This document shows, piece by piece, positions 43,604-54,041 of a stretch of 64,000 nucleotides of DNA (its first letter is position 1; each line of letters begins with the position of its first letter). The notes under the pieces are model-generated. The model was not told the DNA's origin. It saw only the letters and a list, made by a program, of their open reading frames with translations, and ran no database searches. Position numbers and translations under genes: made by a program. Source of the stretch: Oleispira antarctica RB-8 (GTDB lineage: Bacteria > Pseudomonadota > Gammaproteobacteria > Pseudomonadales > Oceanobacteraceae); assembly GCA_000967895.1 (NCBI GenBank), contig FO203512.1, positions 310,001 to 374,000 of the forward strand. The letters run 5' to 3'.

Positions 43604-45526
43604 TTATTTAGCTTTTACTAACATACGCCCGCGCATTTCCATGTGCAGTGCATGACAGAACCAGTTGCAGTAATACCACTGCACTCCAGGCTTATTCGCT
43701 ATAAAAGTCATAGAAGACGTCGCCTGTGGTCCAATTTCCATTTGCACACCATGATTGGTCATGCAGAAACCGTGGGTTACATCTTCAATGGTATCTAGGT
43801 TCGTCACAACCACCGTGACTTCATTACCTTCAGTCACTTTGAATTCAGACAAACCATACATAGGTGCAACAGAGGTCATATAAACACGCACCTTGTTACC
43901 ATCTCGAATCACTTTATTATCCGATTCTAGTGTTACGCCGTCACGTTTTGCCATCGCAACCGTTTCAGCAAACATGGCATCATCACGATCCCAAATTTTC
44001 TTAGTTTTAATTTTACTACGGTGAACCATAATACAATCGTGTGGTTCAGCAAACGCAGGGCCATCATGAACCAGTTTCATTTCGTCGCCAGAAATATCAA
44101 TCAGCTGATCGTTTTCAGGACGCAATGGACCTACAGGTAAGAATCTATCTTTCGAGAACTTACAAAGTACGACCAACCATTTACCATCAGCATCACGAGT
44201 TTCACCCATGGTGGTATGGTTGTGACCTGGTTGGTAATGAACGTCTAGCTTCTGACGCATGTAGTTAACTTTTTCGCCTTTATAAGCGGCGACAGCATCT
44301 TTCACATTCCACTTAGCAATTTGGCTATCTAGGAACAAGGTAGTATACGCATTCCCTTTATTATCAAATGCGGTATGCAGTGGCCCTAAACCTAGTTCAG
44401 GCTCAGCAACAATTGTCTCGCGTGGCTTGATCTTGTCAGCGAATAAATCATCTAGCTTATCAATCGCAATCAGAGAAACTGTTGGTGATAACTTACCATT
44501 GATCGCGAAGTACTCGCCACCTGGAGATGTGTTGATACCGTGTGGCGATTTAGGTACAGGAATATAACGAGTGAGTTTAGAGCCTTTACGGCCATCTAAT
44601 ACAGGCACATTATTGCCGTTATAATTCTTGAACTTGCCTGCTTTAACCGCAGCTTCGCAACGTGCTAGGTTGAATACCACAACGTGATCACGTTCTGAAG
44701 AAACCATTTCACCCAATGTCATACCCATTTCAGAGTTATAACAGGTAGAAGCAAAATACTTACCGTCATAATCGGCGTCAGTATTATCTAGGTTTCCATC
44801 AACAACAACCTGGAAGGCAACTTCCATTTTTTCTGCATCAACAACACTGAATATAGAGCGGTAAGTACTTACATCTTCTAATGATGCTTTACCGTCGTTA
44901 TTCAATGGAATTTCGAATTCGCCGTTACAAATTACATACTTAGTATAAGGTACTTTTTGTACACGAAGACCATGCACTGCTTGTACATTTGGGATCGTTA
45001 TTATTTTATCGGTTTTCATTACATCACAACGAATACGGGCAACACGAGAGTTGGCTTTATCGTTTATGAAAACATACTTACCGTCATAATGACCGTCTTG
45101 CATACTCATGTGAGGATGGTGAGAATCACCTGTTAAAAAGTGATCGCCATCACCTCGAATACGCTTCGATTCATTGGTGATGCCCCAACCAGTCGCGCTG
45201 TCGACATTGAATACAGGAATACGCATTAGCTCACGCATTGATGGAATACCAAGGATGCGTACTTCGCCTGATTGGCCGCCACTCCAGAAACCATAATATT
45301 CATCCAGCTCACCTGGGTGAACGGCCGGAGAGCTCGCCGCTTCTTTTGCTTGTGCTTTAGCAGACGCAGTGAACATCGCTGCGGTCATAGGGATAGCACC
45401 TGCTGCGGTGGCTACTGCGCCAGCACCTAGGAAACCACGACGGCTAAGAGCCATCTTGCTTTCTTTTGTTTGTCCTTCCGCTTGCTCTTCAACTTGTACT
45501 TCCGTTGGGTTATCAGTCTTATCCAT
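43604..45526 (-). CDS. nosZ: Nitrous oxide reductase (clade I, Tat-exported)
   Basis: 640 residues. It reduces N2O to N2 in the periplasm. A twin-arginine signal SRRGFLGAG lies at 28-36, which marks clade I. The seven-bladed propeller carries the CuZ histidines (for example [42 protein letters not shown]). The C-terminal cupredoxin has the CuA site [19 protein letters not shown] (residues about 612-632). The length is usual. It is the second gene of the operon, 59 nt after nosR. Confidence 0.96.
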   Translation of the reverse strand: MDKTDNPTEVQVEEQAEGQTKESKMALSRRGFLGAGAVATAAGAIPMTAAMFTASAKAQAKEAASSPAVHPGELDEYYGFWSGGQSGEVRILGIPSMRELMRIPVFNVDSATGWGITNESKRIRGDGDHFLTGDSHHPHMSMQDGHYDGKYVFINDKANSRVARIRCDVMKTDKIITIPNVQAVHGLRVQKVPYTKYVICNGEFEIPLNNDGKASLEDVSTYRSIFSVVDAEKMEVAFQVVVDGNLDNTDADYDGKYFASTCYNSEMGMTLGEMVSSERDHVVVFNLARCEAAVKAGKFKNYNGNNVPVLDGRKGSKLTRYIPVPKSPHGINTSPGGEYFAINGKLSPTVSLIAIDKLDDLFADKIKPRETIVAEPELGLGPLHTAFDNKGNAYTTLFLDSQIAKWNVKDAVAAYKGEKVNYMRQKLDVHYQPGHNHTTMGETRDADGKWLVVLCKFSKDRFLPVGPLRPENDQLIDISGDEMKLVHDGPAFAEPHDCIMVHRSKIKTKKIWDRDDAMFAETVAMAKRDGVTLESDNKVIRDGNKVRVYMTSVAPMYGLSEFKVTEGNEVTVVVTNLDTIEDVTHGFCMTNHGVQMEIGPQATSSMTFIANKPGVQWYYCNWFCHALHMEMRGRMLVKAK

Positions 45527-45585
45527 AATATGCCCTTCTTCTTTTCGTTTTAATTTAATGTGATTTTTACGTTTACTAACGTTCG

Positions 45586-47748
45586 TTATTCAACAATTCT
45601 AATCGGCTCGGCAGGTGTGGCTTTAAGCTTTTGGCGCTTTAGCTTTTTCTGCTTAAGAATAAGGGGCGGGCACTTATTTTCATTGTGATAAGTAACCTGG
45701 CAATCTAAGCAGTGATGACACTCACGTAGATTAATTTCACCATTTTTCTCGATCGCACCAATTTCACATTCAACCGCGCAAAGCTGGCAGGGTTCACCGC
45801 ATTCTTTGCGACGTTTTAGCCAATCGAATAAACGAACACCCGATGGAATCGCAATGGCTGCACCCAGTGGGCAAACATAACGGCAATACACTTTGCGGCT
45901 GAATACAGAGACTAAGATGAGTGCGCTGGCGTATAAAATGAAAGGCCAGTCACGATCAAAGTTTAATAAGAAAACAGTTTTGAATGGCTCAACTTCGGCA
46001 TAAACCTCGGCGGTTTGTAATGACTCTAACGACATGCCAAACAAGGCTAACAAAATTAAATATTTAACCGCCCATAAGCGTTCGTGAATGGCAAAAGGCA
46101 CAACGTACTGTGGAATTTTTAATTTAACCGCTAGCTCACCGACCAATTCTTGCAAGGCGCCGAAAGGACATAACCAGCCGCAGAATATGCCGCGACCCCA
46201 TAATAAAATAGTGACGGCGATGAAGACCCATAAGCAAAAAATAATCGGATCTAATAAGAAAGTCTGCCAATGAAAATCTGACATTAAGGCTTTCATAAAG
46301 GTTAATACGTTCACTACCGACACTTGGCCTAAAGAATACCAACCGACGAATAGCACGGTATAAATTAAGAACGCGCGGCGGAAGGTATGTAAGAAGCGAG
46401 GAAAGGTTACTAGCCAGTCTTGTAAAAAAATCACGATGATAATTAAGATCATACTGATGATTAAGATGGTGACAGGTAGCTGCTTTTCGATCCAAATTTG
46501 TTGCCACATAGGCAGGTCGGTTAAGTCTTCTTTTACTTCCACAATGGGGCGTGATAAATACGCTTCGATAGGGAGGTATTGAGTTTTAAAGCTACTAAAA
46601 ATACTGTCTAATGGGCCGGTTTGACGACGCACTAATAGTTCGATTTCCCACTCGCTACCGGGATCAAATAAATGATGATCGCGGATGATAAAAATCGACA
46701 TCTCTGTAAAGTGAGGTGCACCTTCGGCATAAATATCATTTACGCGATACTGGTCAAGATCGCGAAAGCTGAAAACGTTATCCCCTTGGTGAATCTGGAT
46801 GCGATCGAAAATACCACCGCGTACATAGCCAGAACCTTTAAAAGAGAAGCCATTACCCATTAGAGCTAGGGCATGTTCACCTTCTTTTAACTGGCTTTGA
46901 AGCCACTCATATTCACTATCACCAATTAAGTTGCGGCCAATGGTGGGGATATTTAACTGGGTATAATAAAGATCGATGAACGATTCGTTGGCTTCTTCTG
47001 CAGATAATGGTTTAGTGAGTTCACCGTCGGTTCCGGTAAAGGAATCTTCAACTTGGCTATTTTTAAGCAGTAAGCGACGTATCGAACCGTCGCCGGTTAA
47101 TTTAGTCCAATCAGCAGGCTGAAAAACGTCTTGCTTGATGCTGGCGATAGGCTGAACATCTTCCTCAAGTACTTCTATGATACCTAAATGCTTAGCCACC
47201 TCTTTGGCTGAACGCATAATGCCTAGATTAACGACCATCACGGTTACGGTTGCGCCGGATAGGCCATCGATGTGAATGCTTCCACCTGCTTTTTGGCCAC
47301 CAATTTTTACTAGGTCGGTCGACATGAAGCCTGCGTATTGGTCAGTAAAATCATGCAGTTTTTGTTCAGGAATACCGATGAGTAAGATAGGTTCGTGATG
47401 TTCTAACACATGAACCGATATAATTTTCCCCGCGGTATCCATTGATACAAGACTGTTAACAGGCTCGCCTGAATAGGCAGGTATAAGAGCAATGTCGTCA
47501 GTTTCGAACGCATAACCGATTACGTCATCGTCTTTTTTGATGGTCCACATAGGAAGGTCGCCTTCCTTTACCACTTCAGACTTTACACCAATAGTCGTTG
47601 CGTCAGGAAAAGCGGCTTCAATAAAAGGCTCGGCGGGTTTTACTGGGCTAATAATTAAGCCGCCAGCAAAAGAGATGGTAGAAAAAAAGGCAAATAACAA
47701 GAATAAAAAAACAGACTTGCTAGGAGTTAGGTTGTAGGACTTGTTCAC
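45586..47748 (-). CDS. nosR: Membrane flavoprotein and iron-sulfur regulator/electron donor of N2O reduction
   Basis: 720 residues. A signal peptide is followed by a periplasmic FMN-binding domain (about 80-180, with [10 protein letters not shown] for covalent FMN). A large beta domain and five or six membrane helices (about 430-650) follow. The two CxxxCP motifs WLCPFG and YVCPLG lie in the membrane part. Two 4Fe-4S clusters close the protein ([14 protein letters not shown] and [19 protein letters not shown]). It feeds quinol electrons to NosZ and is needed for nos expression. Two FNR-type boxes precede it. Confidence 0.95.
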   Translation of the reverse strand: MNKSYNLTPSKSVFLFLLFAFFSTISFAGGLIISPVKPAEPFIEAAFPDATTIGVKSEVVKEGDLPMWTIKKDDDVIGYAFETDDIALIPAYSGEPVNSLVSMDTAGKIISVHVLEHHEPILLIGIPEQKLHDFTDQYAGFMSTDLVKIGGQKAGGSIHIDGLSGATVTVMVVNLGIMRSAKEVAKHLGIIEVLEEDVQPIASIKQDVFQPADWTKLTGDGSIRRLLLKNSQVEDSFTGTDGELTKPLSAEEANESFIDLYYTQLNIPTIGRNLIGDSEYEWLQSQLKEGEHALALMGNGFSFKGSGYVRGGIFDRIQIHQGDNVFSFRDLDQYRVNDIYAEGAPHFTEMSIFIIRDHHLFDPGSEWEIELLVRRQTGPLDSIFSSFKTQYLPIEAYLSRPIVEVKEDLTDLPMWQQIWIEKQLPVTILIISMILIIIVIFLQDWLVTFPRFLHTFRRAFLIYTVLFVGWYSLGQVSVVNVLTFMKALMSDFHWQTFLLDPIIFCLWVFIAVTILLWGRGIFCGWLCPFGALQELVGELAVKLKIPQYVVPFAIHERLWAVKYLILLALFGMSLESLQTAEVYAEVEPFKTVFLLNFDRDWPFILYASALILVSVFSRKVYCRYVCPLGAAIAIPSGVRLFDWLKRRKECGEPCQLCAVECEIGAIEKNGEINLRECHHCLDCQVTYHNENKCPPLILKQKKLKRQKLKATPAEPIRIVE

Positions 47749-47838
47749 TGTGATACCTTAATCTGAGGTACTATTAATTACACCTCAAATACTATCTACC
47801 TAGTGCGACAATTTGTCACATGCGATTGATGACGTTCG

Positions 47839-47852
47839 TTGACCTGTATCAA
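47839..47852 (-). promoter_or_regulatory. FNR/DNR-type box upstream of nosR
   Basis: TTGACCTGTATCAA matches the CRP/FNR-family half-site pattern TTGAT-N4-ATCAA at 9 of 10 positions. It lies about 97 bp upstream of the nosR start codon, consistent with class II activation if the transcription start is near 47804. The strand is given for the nosR direction. Confidence 0.72.
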
Positions 47853-47910
47853 ATTAAGCAAGTTTCTTTTTAAACCTATTTTTTTTATCGCTCCAGTTGT
47901 CTACTGATGT

Positions 47911-47924
47911 TTGACGTAGGTCAA
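47911..47924 (-). promoter_or_regulatory. Second FNR/DNR-type palindrome upstream of nosR
   Basis: TTGACGTAGGTCAA is a palindrome of half-sites TTGAC/GTCAA, centred 72 bp (about seven helical turns) from the first box, on the far side from nosR. It could be a second activator site or a site for a related regulator with TTGAC preference. Confidence 0.6.
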
Positions 47925-47946
47925 TTAATAAATGCGAGAGCATGAA

Positions 47947-49395
47947 TTAACGATTTTTATCTCGTATAACCAATAAACGAATTTCGGTCATATCTTCCAT
48001 CGCAAAACGAATGCCTTCACGGCCGACGCCTGAATCTTTTACGCCGCCATAGGGCATGTTATCGACCCGCCAGCTAGGAACATCGCCAATCACAACCCCA
48101 CCGACTTCGAGTTCATCCCAGGCTTTATTCATTTTATAAAGGTCGCGAGTAAATATGCCGGCTTGTAAACCAAACTTACTGTTATTCACTTCTTTCAGCG
48201 CGTCATAAAAATTAGAAAACGAACTTAAAATAGCCGCAGGGCCGAAGGCTTCTTCGGTATTTAATTGAGCATGGGCAGGAACATTTTCTAAAACGGTCGC
48301 TTCTAGCATAGCGCCATCTTGTTTGCCGCCGACTAATAAATCGCCACCGAGTTCTACCGCTTCATCAATCCAGCCTTTTAAGCGATTTGCTTCAGATAGT
48401 GAGATCATTGGGCCAACAAAAGTATCTTCGTTTTTCGGATCGCCCATTTTTAATAGTGCGACTTTGGCGATAAATTTTTGTTTGAACTCAGCATATAAAG
48501 ATTCATGCACAAGAATGCGCTGAACCCCAATGCAGCTTTGACCAGACTGATAGAAAGCGCCGAATATAATACGTTCTATCGCATCGTCTAAGCCGCCAGC
48601 TTCTTTATCGGTATCGTCATCAACGATACAGGCCGCATTGCCACCCAGTTCTAAAATGACGGGCTTTTTACCGGCGCGAGCTTTTAAATCCCAGCCAACA
48701 TCCGGTGAGCCAGTAAAACTTAATAACTTGAAGCGATCATCTACTGTGAATAAATCTGCGCCATGGCGAGAGCAAGGCAAGATAGAGAATGCGCCTTTAG
48801 GTAAGTTGGTTTCTGCTAATACTTCGCCAATAATTAATGCGCCAATGGGCGTACGACTGGCAGGTTTTAAAACAAAAGGGCAGCCAACTGCGAGAGCGGG
48901 TGCAATTTTATGCGCGGCCAAATTTAACGGGAAATTAAACGGCGAAATAAAAGAGCAAGGGCCAATCGGTACACGCTTATACATGCCGGTATAACCACGG
49001 GCGCGAGGAGTGACTTCTAGATTCATAATCTCTCCGCTCATACGAACGGATTCTTCTGCGGCAATGCGGAAGGTATCAATCAATCGTGTTACTTCACCAC
49101 GAGCATCTTTTATCGGCTTCCCCGCCTCTACGCATAAGGCTAATGCCATTTCTTCTGCGCGCTCGGTAAAGCGTTTAACGCAGTGATTAAGAATTTCTTG
49201 GCGTTCGTAAGGGGCCATCTTACGCATGGCCTCTTGGCTTGTCTTAGCAGCGGCTATGGCTTTATCAATCGCCGCTTCATCGGCAAGGGCAACTCGAGTT
49301 GCAACTTCACCAGTATATTTATCGGTGACTTCTAAATCTTCATTTGCGAAAATGGCTTCGTTTGCCAAATAATAGGGATAGCTTTTATTTAACAT
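47947..49395 (-). CDS. NAD(P)-dependent aldehyde dehydrogenase
   Basis: 482 residues. Conserved blocks of the ALDH superfamily are seen in order: GPCSFISPFNFPLNLAAHKI, LKPASRTP, LLSFTGSPDVGWDLK, the general base in VILELGGNAACIV, the nucleophile in YQSGQSCIGVQR and EEAFGPAAILS. It is closest in style to the succinate-semialdehyde/phosphonoacetaldehyde/GAPN-like group, but the substrate cannot be assigned. A good AGGAAA lies before the start. It is the last gene before the nosR promoter region and is probably separate from the acyltransferase operon 100 bp upstream. Confidence 0.9.
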   Translation of the reverse strand: MLNKSYPYYLANEAIFANEDLEVTDKYTGEVATRVALADEAAIDKAIAAAKTSQEAMRKMAPYERQEILNHCVKRFTERAEEMALALCVEAGKPIKDARGEVTRLIDTFRIAAEESVRMSGEIMNLEVTPRARGYTGMYKRVPIGPCSFISPFNFPLNLAAHKIAPALAVGCPFVLKPASRTPIGALIIGEVLAETNLPKGAFSILPCSRHGADLFTVDDRFKLLSFTGSPDVGWDLKARAGKKPVILELGGNAACIVDDDTDKEAGGLDDAIERIIFGAFYQSGQSCIGVQRILVHESLYAEFKQKFIAKVALLKMGDPKNEDTFVGPMISLSEANRLKGWIDEAVELGGDLLVGGKQDGAMLEATVLENVPAHAQLNTEEAFGPAAILSSFSNFYDALKEVNNSKFGLQAGIFTRDLYKMNKAWDELEVGGVVIGDVPSWRVDNMPYGGVKDSGVGREGIRFAMEDMTEIRLLVIRDKNR

Positions 49396-49494
49396 AATAT
49401 TTCCTTTTTCTTTCTACTCTATGTTTAGCATAAAGTGTGCGTTATTGATTATTTAAGGCTCCGTCAGTTTCACAGTTATCAATCGCATTGTCGA

Positions 49495-50757
49495 CTATAC
49501 CGACATTACATTCTGCGTCGGGTTCACCGCGGCATGCTCTATATTATGGATCACAAAATCTAATAACTCTTCTATTCGGCCACCGTCTAGTTCGGTTGGT
49601 GCGCGCATAAGAATTTCTATTCCTTCAGGGTGACCTGCAAGGGTGATAAATAACGCCGTGGTATCAAACTCAGGAGGAATAAAATAGCACTTACTGGCTT
49701 TAAAACCTTTGCCGCTAAATTGTTCTATCTTGAGCAAGCCCAAATTTGAAATAATACCTGTAGTGCGGAATTTTCCTTGTGATCGACGTTTTTTTACTAA
49801 GCGGCTGTTGCTGTTATGAATTGTTTTCCTCGGCACCCAATTAAGTAAGTGAAAAGGAAAGAATCGAAAAAAACGTGGAATTTCAGCTTCCTTCTTATCC
49901 GCAAGCTGCAACTTAATATTGTGGTTCCATTGTTCAGCGTCAGTATCACTATGTACATCTACGACGATGCCACCGGTTAAATTGGCGGTTGAATTAAGTC
50001 CATCTTGATGAGGACGCATATCCACGGGAATTTGAAAACGCACGTTATCTTCGCCTTTTAAACGGGTAAAGCGAGCGGTTTCTAAAGCGACTTTTGCTAA
50101 TATACCTTTGTGTTTCCCCAATAATGAACGACGAAGCCACCGAGAAGTCTGTTGCTTTTCACTATCACTCATTCTTACTGGTTGGCCTGTGGGTGCTGAA
50201 ACATCAAGGCCTAGACTCGAAGCTTTAGCATGATGATTAATAGACTGTGCGAGCTGCATATCGGTGATGTTACTATTTTCACCCATCGCCTTTTCGCCTC
50301 TTAAGCAACGAAATACATCATGAGCGAAATGTAAGGTACCACGACCATCCATTGCGCCATGGTGACTGCGAAATAATACGAAAGATTTATTCAGCGCTTT
50401 GTTTATAACAATTAGAACTTCACTCGTAGGCCCTGAGCGAACGGGGAGAGGGTCTTGCAGAAACGTAGCCCCTTTATTACTTAACCCATCCCAATCATTC
50501 TCTATCACGCGTAACCGAGTGCTGTGTTCGCTATCGACCCAGCGGCTCAGCCCTAAGTGTCCTTTCAATTTTACGCGGCTACCAGGATTCTGATAAGAAG
50601 CTTTTGTCGTTGCTCGACGAAATGCTTCAACATCAATATCGGCATTGCCTTCGACCACCATTTGATTCATGCAGGGGGTGATGTGTTTCCCATCTTTGAT
50701 GCTGTCGCAGCTAACATAATAACGTTCGATGGTAGAGAGCGGGCGTTCATAGGTCAT
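49495..50757 (-). CDS. HHxxxDG acyltransferase/condensation-domain-like protein
   Basis: 420 residues. The signature RSHHGAMDGRG with His133 and Asp137 is that of condensation-domain and CoA-dependent acyltransferase enzymes, where the second His acts as base. The rest follows their two-lobe layout, with VRFQIPVDMRPHQ and a later ISNLGLLKIEQFSG equivalent to the DFGWG/latch region. It is a stand-alone enzyme, not part of an NRPS. It is the last gene of a seven-gene operon and overlaps the RND gene by 4 nt. It probably forms an ester or amide bond on the pathway product; substrate unknown. Confidence 0.75.
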   Translation of the reverse strand: MTYERPLSTIERYYVSCDSIKDGKHITPCMNQMVVEGNADIDVEAFRRATTKASYQNPGSRVKLKGHLGLSRWVDSEHSTRLRVIENDWDGLSNKGATFLQDPLPVRSGPTSEVLIVINKALNKSFVLFRSHHGAMDGRGTLHFAHDVFRCLRGEKAMGENSNITDMQLAQSINHHAKASSLGLDVSAPTGQPVRMSDSEKQQTSRWLRRSLLGKHKGILAKVALETARFTRLKGEDNVRFQIPVDMRPHQDGLNSTANLTGGIVVDVHSDTDAEQWNHNIKLQLADKKEAEIPRFFRFFPFHLLNWVPRKTIHNSNSRLVKKRRSQGKFRTTGIISNLGLLKIEQFSGKGFKASKCYFIPPEFDTTALFITLAGHPEGIEILMRAPTELDGGRIEELLDFVIHNIEHAAVNPTQNVMSV

Positions 50758-53700
50758 GATAAGAATCCTTCGTTATTATTTTTAGCGTCTTGCCAGCCAG
50801 CTTCCCAGCTTGAATCAAGAACATCGTCTCGGTAAGGGCTTTGTTTCTTTTGTTTGCTATTACTGCCTTGTTGAAAACCTTGCTGATAGGCTTGCTCAAC
50901 CAAATCAGTCGTACTTTTTTTACGGCGCAGTTTATCCAGACTATTGGATGAACTGGTTAACCATTGGTCGAGTAATAAATAGCTGGCTGGTACTAACAGC
51001 AAGCTAATAAAGGTCGCAAATAAAACCCCAAAGGCGAGAGAAACGGCCATCGGAATTAAAAATTGAGCTTGAATGCTGGTTTCTAAAATTAAAGGCGTTA
51101 ACCCTACAAAGGTTGTTAACGAAGTGAGTAAAATAGGACGAAAACGTTTTTTACCTGCATCGCATACCGCAATAAAAACAGCTTGGCCTCGTTCTCTTTG
51201 TTGGTTGATATAATTCATTAATACGAGGTTGTCGTTAACCACAACACCGCTCACCGCGACCATTCCAACAAAAGACCAAAGGGTTAATTCTAGATTTAAG
51301 AATAAGTGACCGACCAATGATCCGAGTAATCCAAAAGGGATAGCAAACAGTACCAATAGCGGTTGGCTATAAGAAGAAAAAAGAATTGCCATCATCAGAT
51401 ACATCACTAAAATCGCGATGAGATAACCCTTGGTTAATATTTTTATAAATGACGCGATACTTTTTTGCTGCCCCGCCGTATTCCAGCGAATACCTGGATT
51501 ATTTTTAATGATTGTGTTCAGTTTAAATTCTTGCAATTCTTTTTTGATTTGCGAAATAGAGTTTTTCTGACTATCAATATACGCACTGACAGAAACGACG
51601 CGCTGCTGCTCGTAGCGTTTAATATGATTACGTGCGGGTTGATACTCTATGTTGGCGATAGACGACAGACTAATATATTGACCATTGGCTAACTTAATGG
51701 GCAAGTTTTCTAAATACCACATCGAAGAACGTTCACTTTCTGGTAAGCCTAGCCAGACATTAATTTCATCATCTTGCGTTTGAATATTCTGTACATCACT
51801 GCCTTGGTAAGCGCGATGAACTTGCGATAATACTTGCTCTAAAGATAAGTCTAAAGCGATCGCGTTGTCTTTTAGATTAATATTCGCCTGCTGTTTAGCG
51901 GTGCTAATAGAATCGCGGATATCATAACTGCCATCATATTCCGCTAGGATTTCTTTTAATTGATTGGCCGCGCTAGTTAATTGAATTAGGTCATGACCCG
52001 AGAATTCAATATTAATGTCCGGTTGGGCAGGATTTAAACTGGCGCTAAATTTTAGATCTTCAATATCCGCTATTGTACCCGTCAGCTCACGCCAGCGCTG
52101 AATAAGTTCTTGGCCGCTGAATGGGCGGTCGTTACTGGTAGAAAGCTCCAGAGTAATTTGTGCATTATGGTCGAGATTTTTATCAAGGTCTTGATTAGAA
52201 ATTTTATTCTTAGGCCCAATGACCGAATACACATGCAAAATCGAAGGGCTATTCGTCTGCATCGTTTCTGCTTTTAATTGATTGGCCGCGATCACCAGTT
52301 TCTTTATAGCCGCCTCTGTTTTATACCGTGGTGATCCTTCAGGAAAGACTACATTAGCAATAATAACATCAGCTTCAATGGCCGAAAATAAAGCAACTCG
52401 CATCCAGCCAGTAGAAACGACAACCATAAAAATAATGAATAGCAGGCTAAAACTAATAATAACCAGGCCTTTATTATGCAGAGATTTAATTAATAACGGT
52501 TGATAAACTTTATCAATAAAAGCATCGAGGCTATGACTAAAAGCGTTTTGAAACTTTGTTAAAATATTAGGTTTATTATTGGCATCAGGCTTATTACCCG
52601 ATAGGTGAGCGGGCAATATGTAGATTGATTCTAATAGCGAAAATATCAGAGTTAAGATCACGACAATAGGAATGGCCTGCATCAATTTACCTTCAGGTCC
52701 CGGTAAAAACAATAACGGTAAAAACGCTACTATACTGGTCGCGATGGCAAAAAATATAGGCTTGTATACTTGATAGGTACCTTCTAGTGCCCCAGTGCGG
52801 CCATAATTTCCAAGCTGGTTCTGCTGGTGAACCGACTCACCGATTACTACTGCATCATCGACTACGATGCCCAGTACTAAAATAAAAGCAAACAGAGAGA
52901 TAATATTAATAGAGACATCAAAAAATGGCATTAAAAATAAACTGCCAAAAAACGAAATAGGAATACCTAGACTTACCCAGAAAGACAGGCGAGCATTTAA
53001 AAATAATAATAAAACGACAAAAAGTAATAGTAGACCCGTAAACGCATTATCCAATAATAGATCGATGCGACTTTTAAAGTGCTTGGAGTCATCTTGCCAA
53101 ATATGCAGCTGCATATTGTCGGGTATTTGAGCATTAGCAATGTAGGTATTGAGGCTTTTTGCGATGTCCATAATGTTTTGATCAGCAATGCGATAGATAT
53201 CGATGGATACCGCAGGCTTATTATCAAAACTGGCTTGGTTTTCATGGCTGTAGCGATTATCACGAATGGTCGCAATATCGCTTAAGGTTATTTCTGCACC
53301 GTTACTATTGGCTAAAATAACAATGTTGCTAAAACCTTCGCTGCTGTCTATTTGTTCATCTGAGGTAATTAATACATTACCTTCTTGGGTTTTTAATAGA
53401 CCGCCGGGTAATTGCCCTGATTGCTGCTTAATCAGATTATTAATCTGAGAAAATGTGATGTCGTATTTTTCTAGGTTATGGGAAGGAACACTGATTTCAA
53501 TTTTAGAATGTTTGATATCTTCAAGATCGATAATGCTGATGTTGTCAAACTCAAGTAGGTCTGCGCGTATTTTCCTCATTATTTTGGCGAGGTCAGGATA
53601 GTTTGAGTCGCCACTGAGAATTAATTTAGCAACACGGTTTCTAACATTCAGTTCTTTAATATCAGGAAGGCTGGCATCTTTTGGTAAAATGTCTGTACTT

Positions 53701-54041
53701 TGAATTTTATTTTTTACCTCATCGAGAATGTTTTTGGTAATAAAACCATCGGCCACATCAAGGGTGATCGAGCATAGGCCCTCGTACGCGGTCGAGGTCA
53801 GGTCGAGAGTTCCAGGAATATCATAAATACGTTGTTCGATAGGTTTGCAAACAGTCGCCTCTACGGTTTCAACTGTTGCGCCGGGCAATGCCGTTTGAAT
53901 TCCTATTCTTTCTAACGATACGTTTGGAATAAGCTCCATACGGGTATCAGGAATAGAGATGAGCCCTAAGATAAAAATAGAAAACATAAACAGGTTAGCG
54001 GCGACGGGGTTGTTTATGAACCATTGAATGGAATAACGCAT
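50754..54041 (-). CDS. RND family efflux transporter, inner-membrane subunit
   Basis: 1095 residues, twelve membrane helices in two repeats, with the proton-relay Asp pair in LGIVVDDAVVIGESVHQQ and ISVVVNDNLVLMN-like segment GVVVNDNLVLMNYI in the second half. The opening (SIQWFINNPVAANLFMFSIFILG) and PGATVETVEATVCKPIEQ are usual for the HAE/AcrB group. A hydrophilic C-terminal tail of about 60 residues is longer than usual (basic, Gln- and Asn-rich). It overlaps the adaptor gene by one base and the acyltransferase by 4 nt. In this operon it probably exports the made compound. Confidence 0.92.
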   Translation of the reverse strand: MRYSIQWFINNPVAANLFMFSIFILGLISIPDTRMELIPNVSLERIGIQTALPGATVETVEATVCKPIEQRIYDIPGTLDLTSTAYEGLCSITLDVADGFITKNILDEVKNKIQSTDILPKDASLPDIKELNVRNRVAKLILSGDSNYPDLAKIMRKIRADLLEFDNISIIDLEDIKHSKIEISVPSHNLEKYDITFSQINNLIKQQSGQLPGGLLKTQEGNVLITSDEQIDSSEGFSNIVILANSNGAEITLSDIATIRDNRYSHENQASFDNKPAVSIDIYRIADQNIMDIAKSLNTYIANAQIPDNMQLHIWQDDSKHFKSRIDLLLDNAFTGLLLLFVVLLLFLNARLSFWVSLGIPISFFGSLFLMPFFDVSINIISLFAFILVLGIVVDDAVVIGESVHQQNQLGNYGRTGALEGTYQVYKPIFFAIATSIVAFLPLLFLPGPEGKLMQAIPIVVILTLIFSLLESIYILPAHLSGNKPDANNKPNILTKFQNAFSHSLDAFIDKVYQPLLIKSLHNKGLVIISFSLLFIIFMVVVSTGWMRVALFSAIEADVIIANVVFPEGSPRYKTEAAIKKLVIAANQLKAETMQTNSPSILHVYSVIGPKNKISNQDLDKNLDHNAQITLELSTSNDRPFSGQELIQRWRELTGTIADIEDLKFSASLNPAQPDINIEFSGHDLIQLTSAANQLKEILAEYDGSYDIRDSISTAKQQANINLKDNAIALDLSLEQVLSQVHRAYQGSDVQNIQTQDDEINVWLGLPESERSSMWYLENLPIKLANGQYISLSSIANIEYQPARNHIKRYEQQRVVSVSAYIDSQKNSISQIKKELQEFKLNTIIKNNPGIRWNTAGQQKSIASFIKILTKGYLIAILVMYLMMAILFSSYSQPLLVLFAIPFGLLGSLVGHLFLNLELTLWSFVGMVAVSGVVVNDNLVLMNYINQQRERGQAVFIAVCDAGKKRFRPILLTSLTTFVGLTPLILETSIQAQFLIPMAVSLAFGVLFATFISLLLVPASYLLLDQWLTSSSNSLDKLRRKKSTTDLVEQAYQQGFQQGSNSKQKKQSPYRDDVLDSSWEAGWQDAKNNNEGFLS

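Noticed and set aside
47805-47825. TGTGACAAATTGTCGCA as a CRP site near nosR
   Set aside because: The spacer between TGTGA and TCGCA is 7, not 6, and the second half is imperfect; it may be a different palindrome, but I do not call it.
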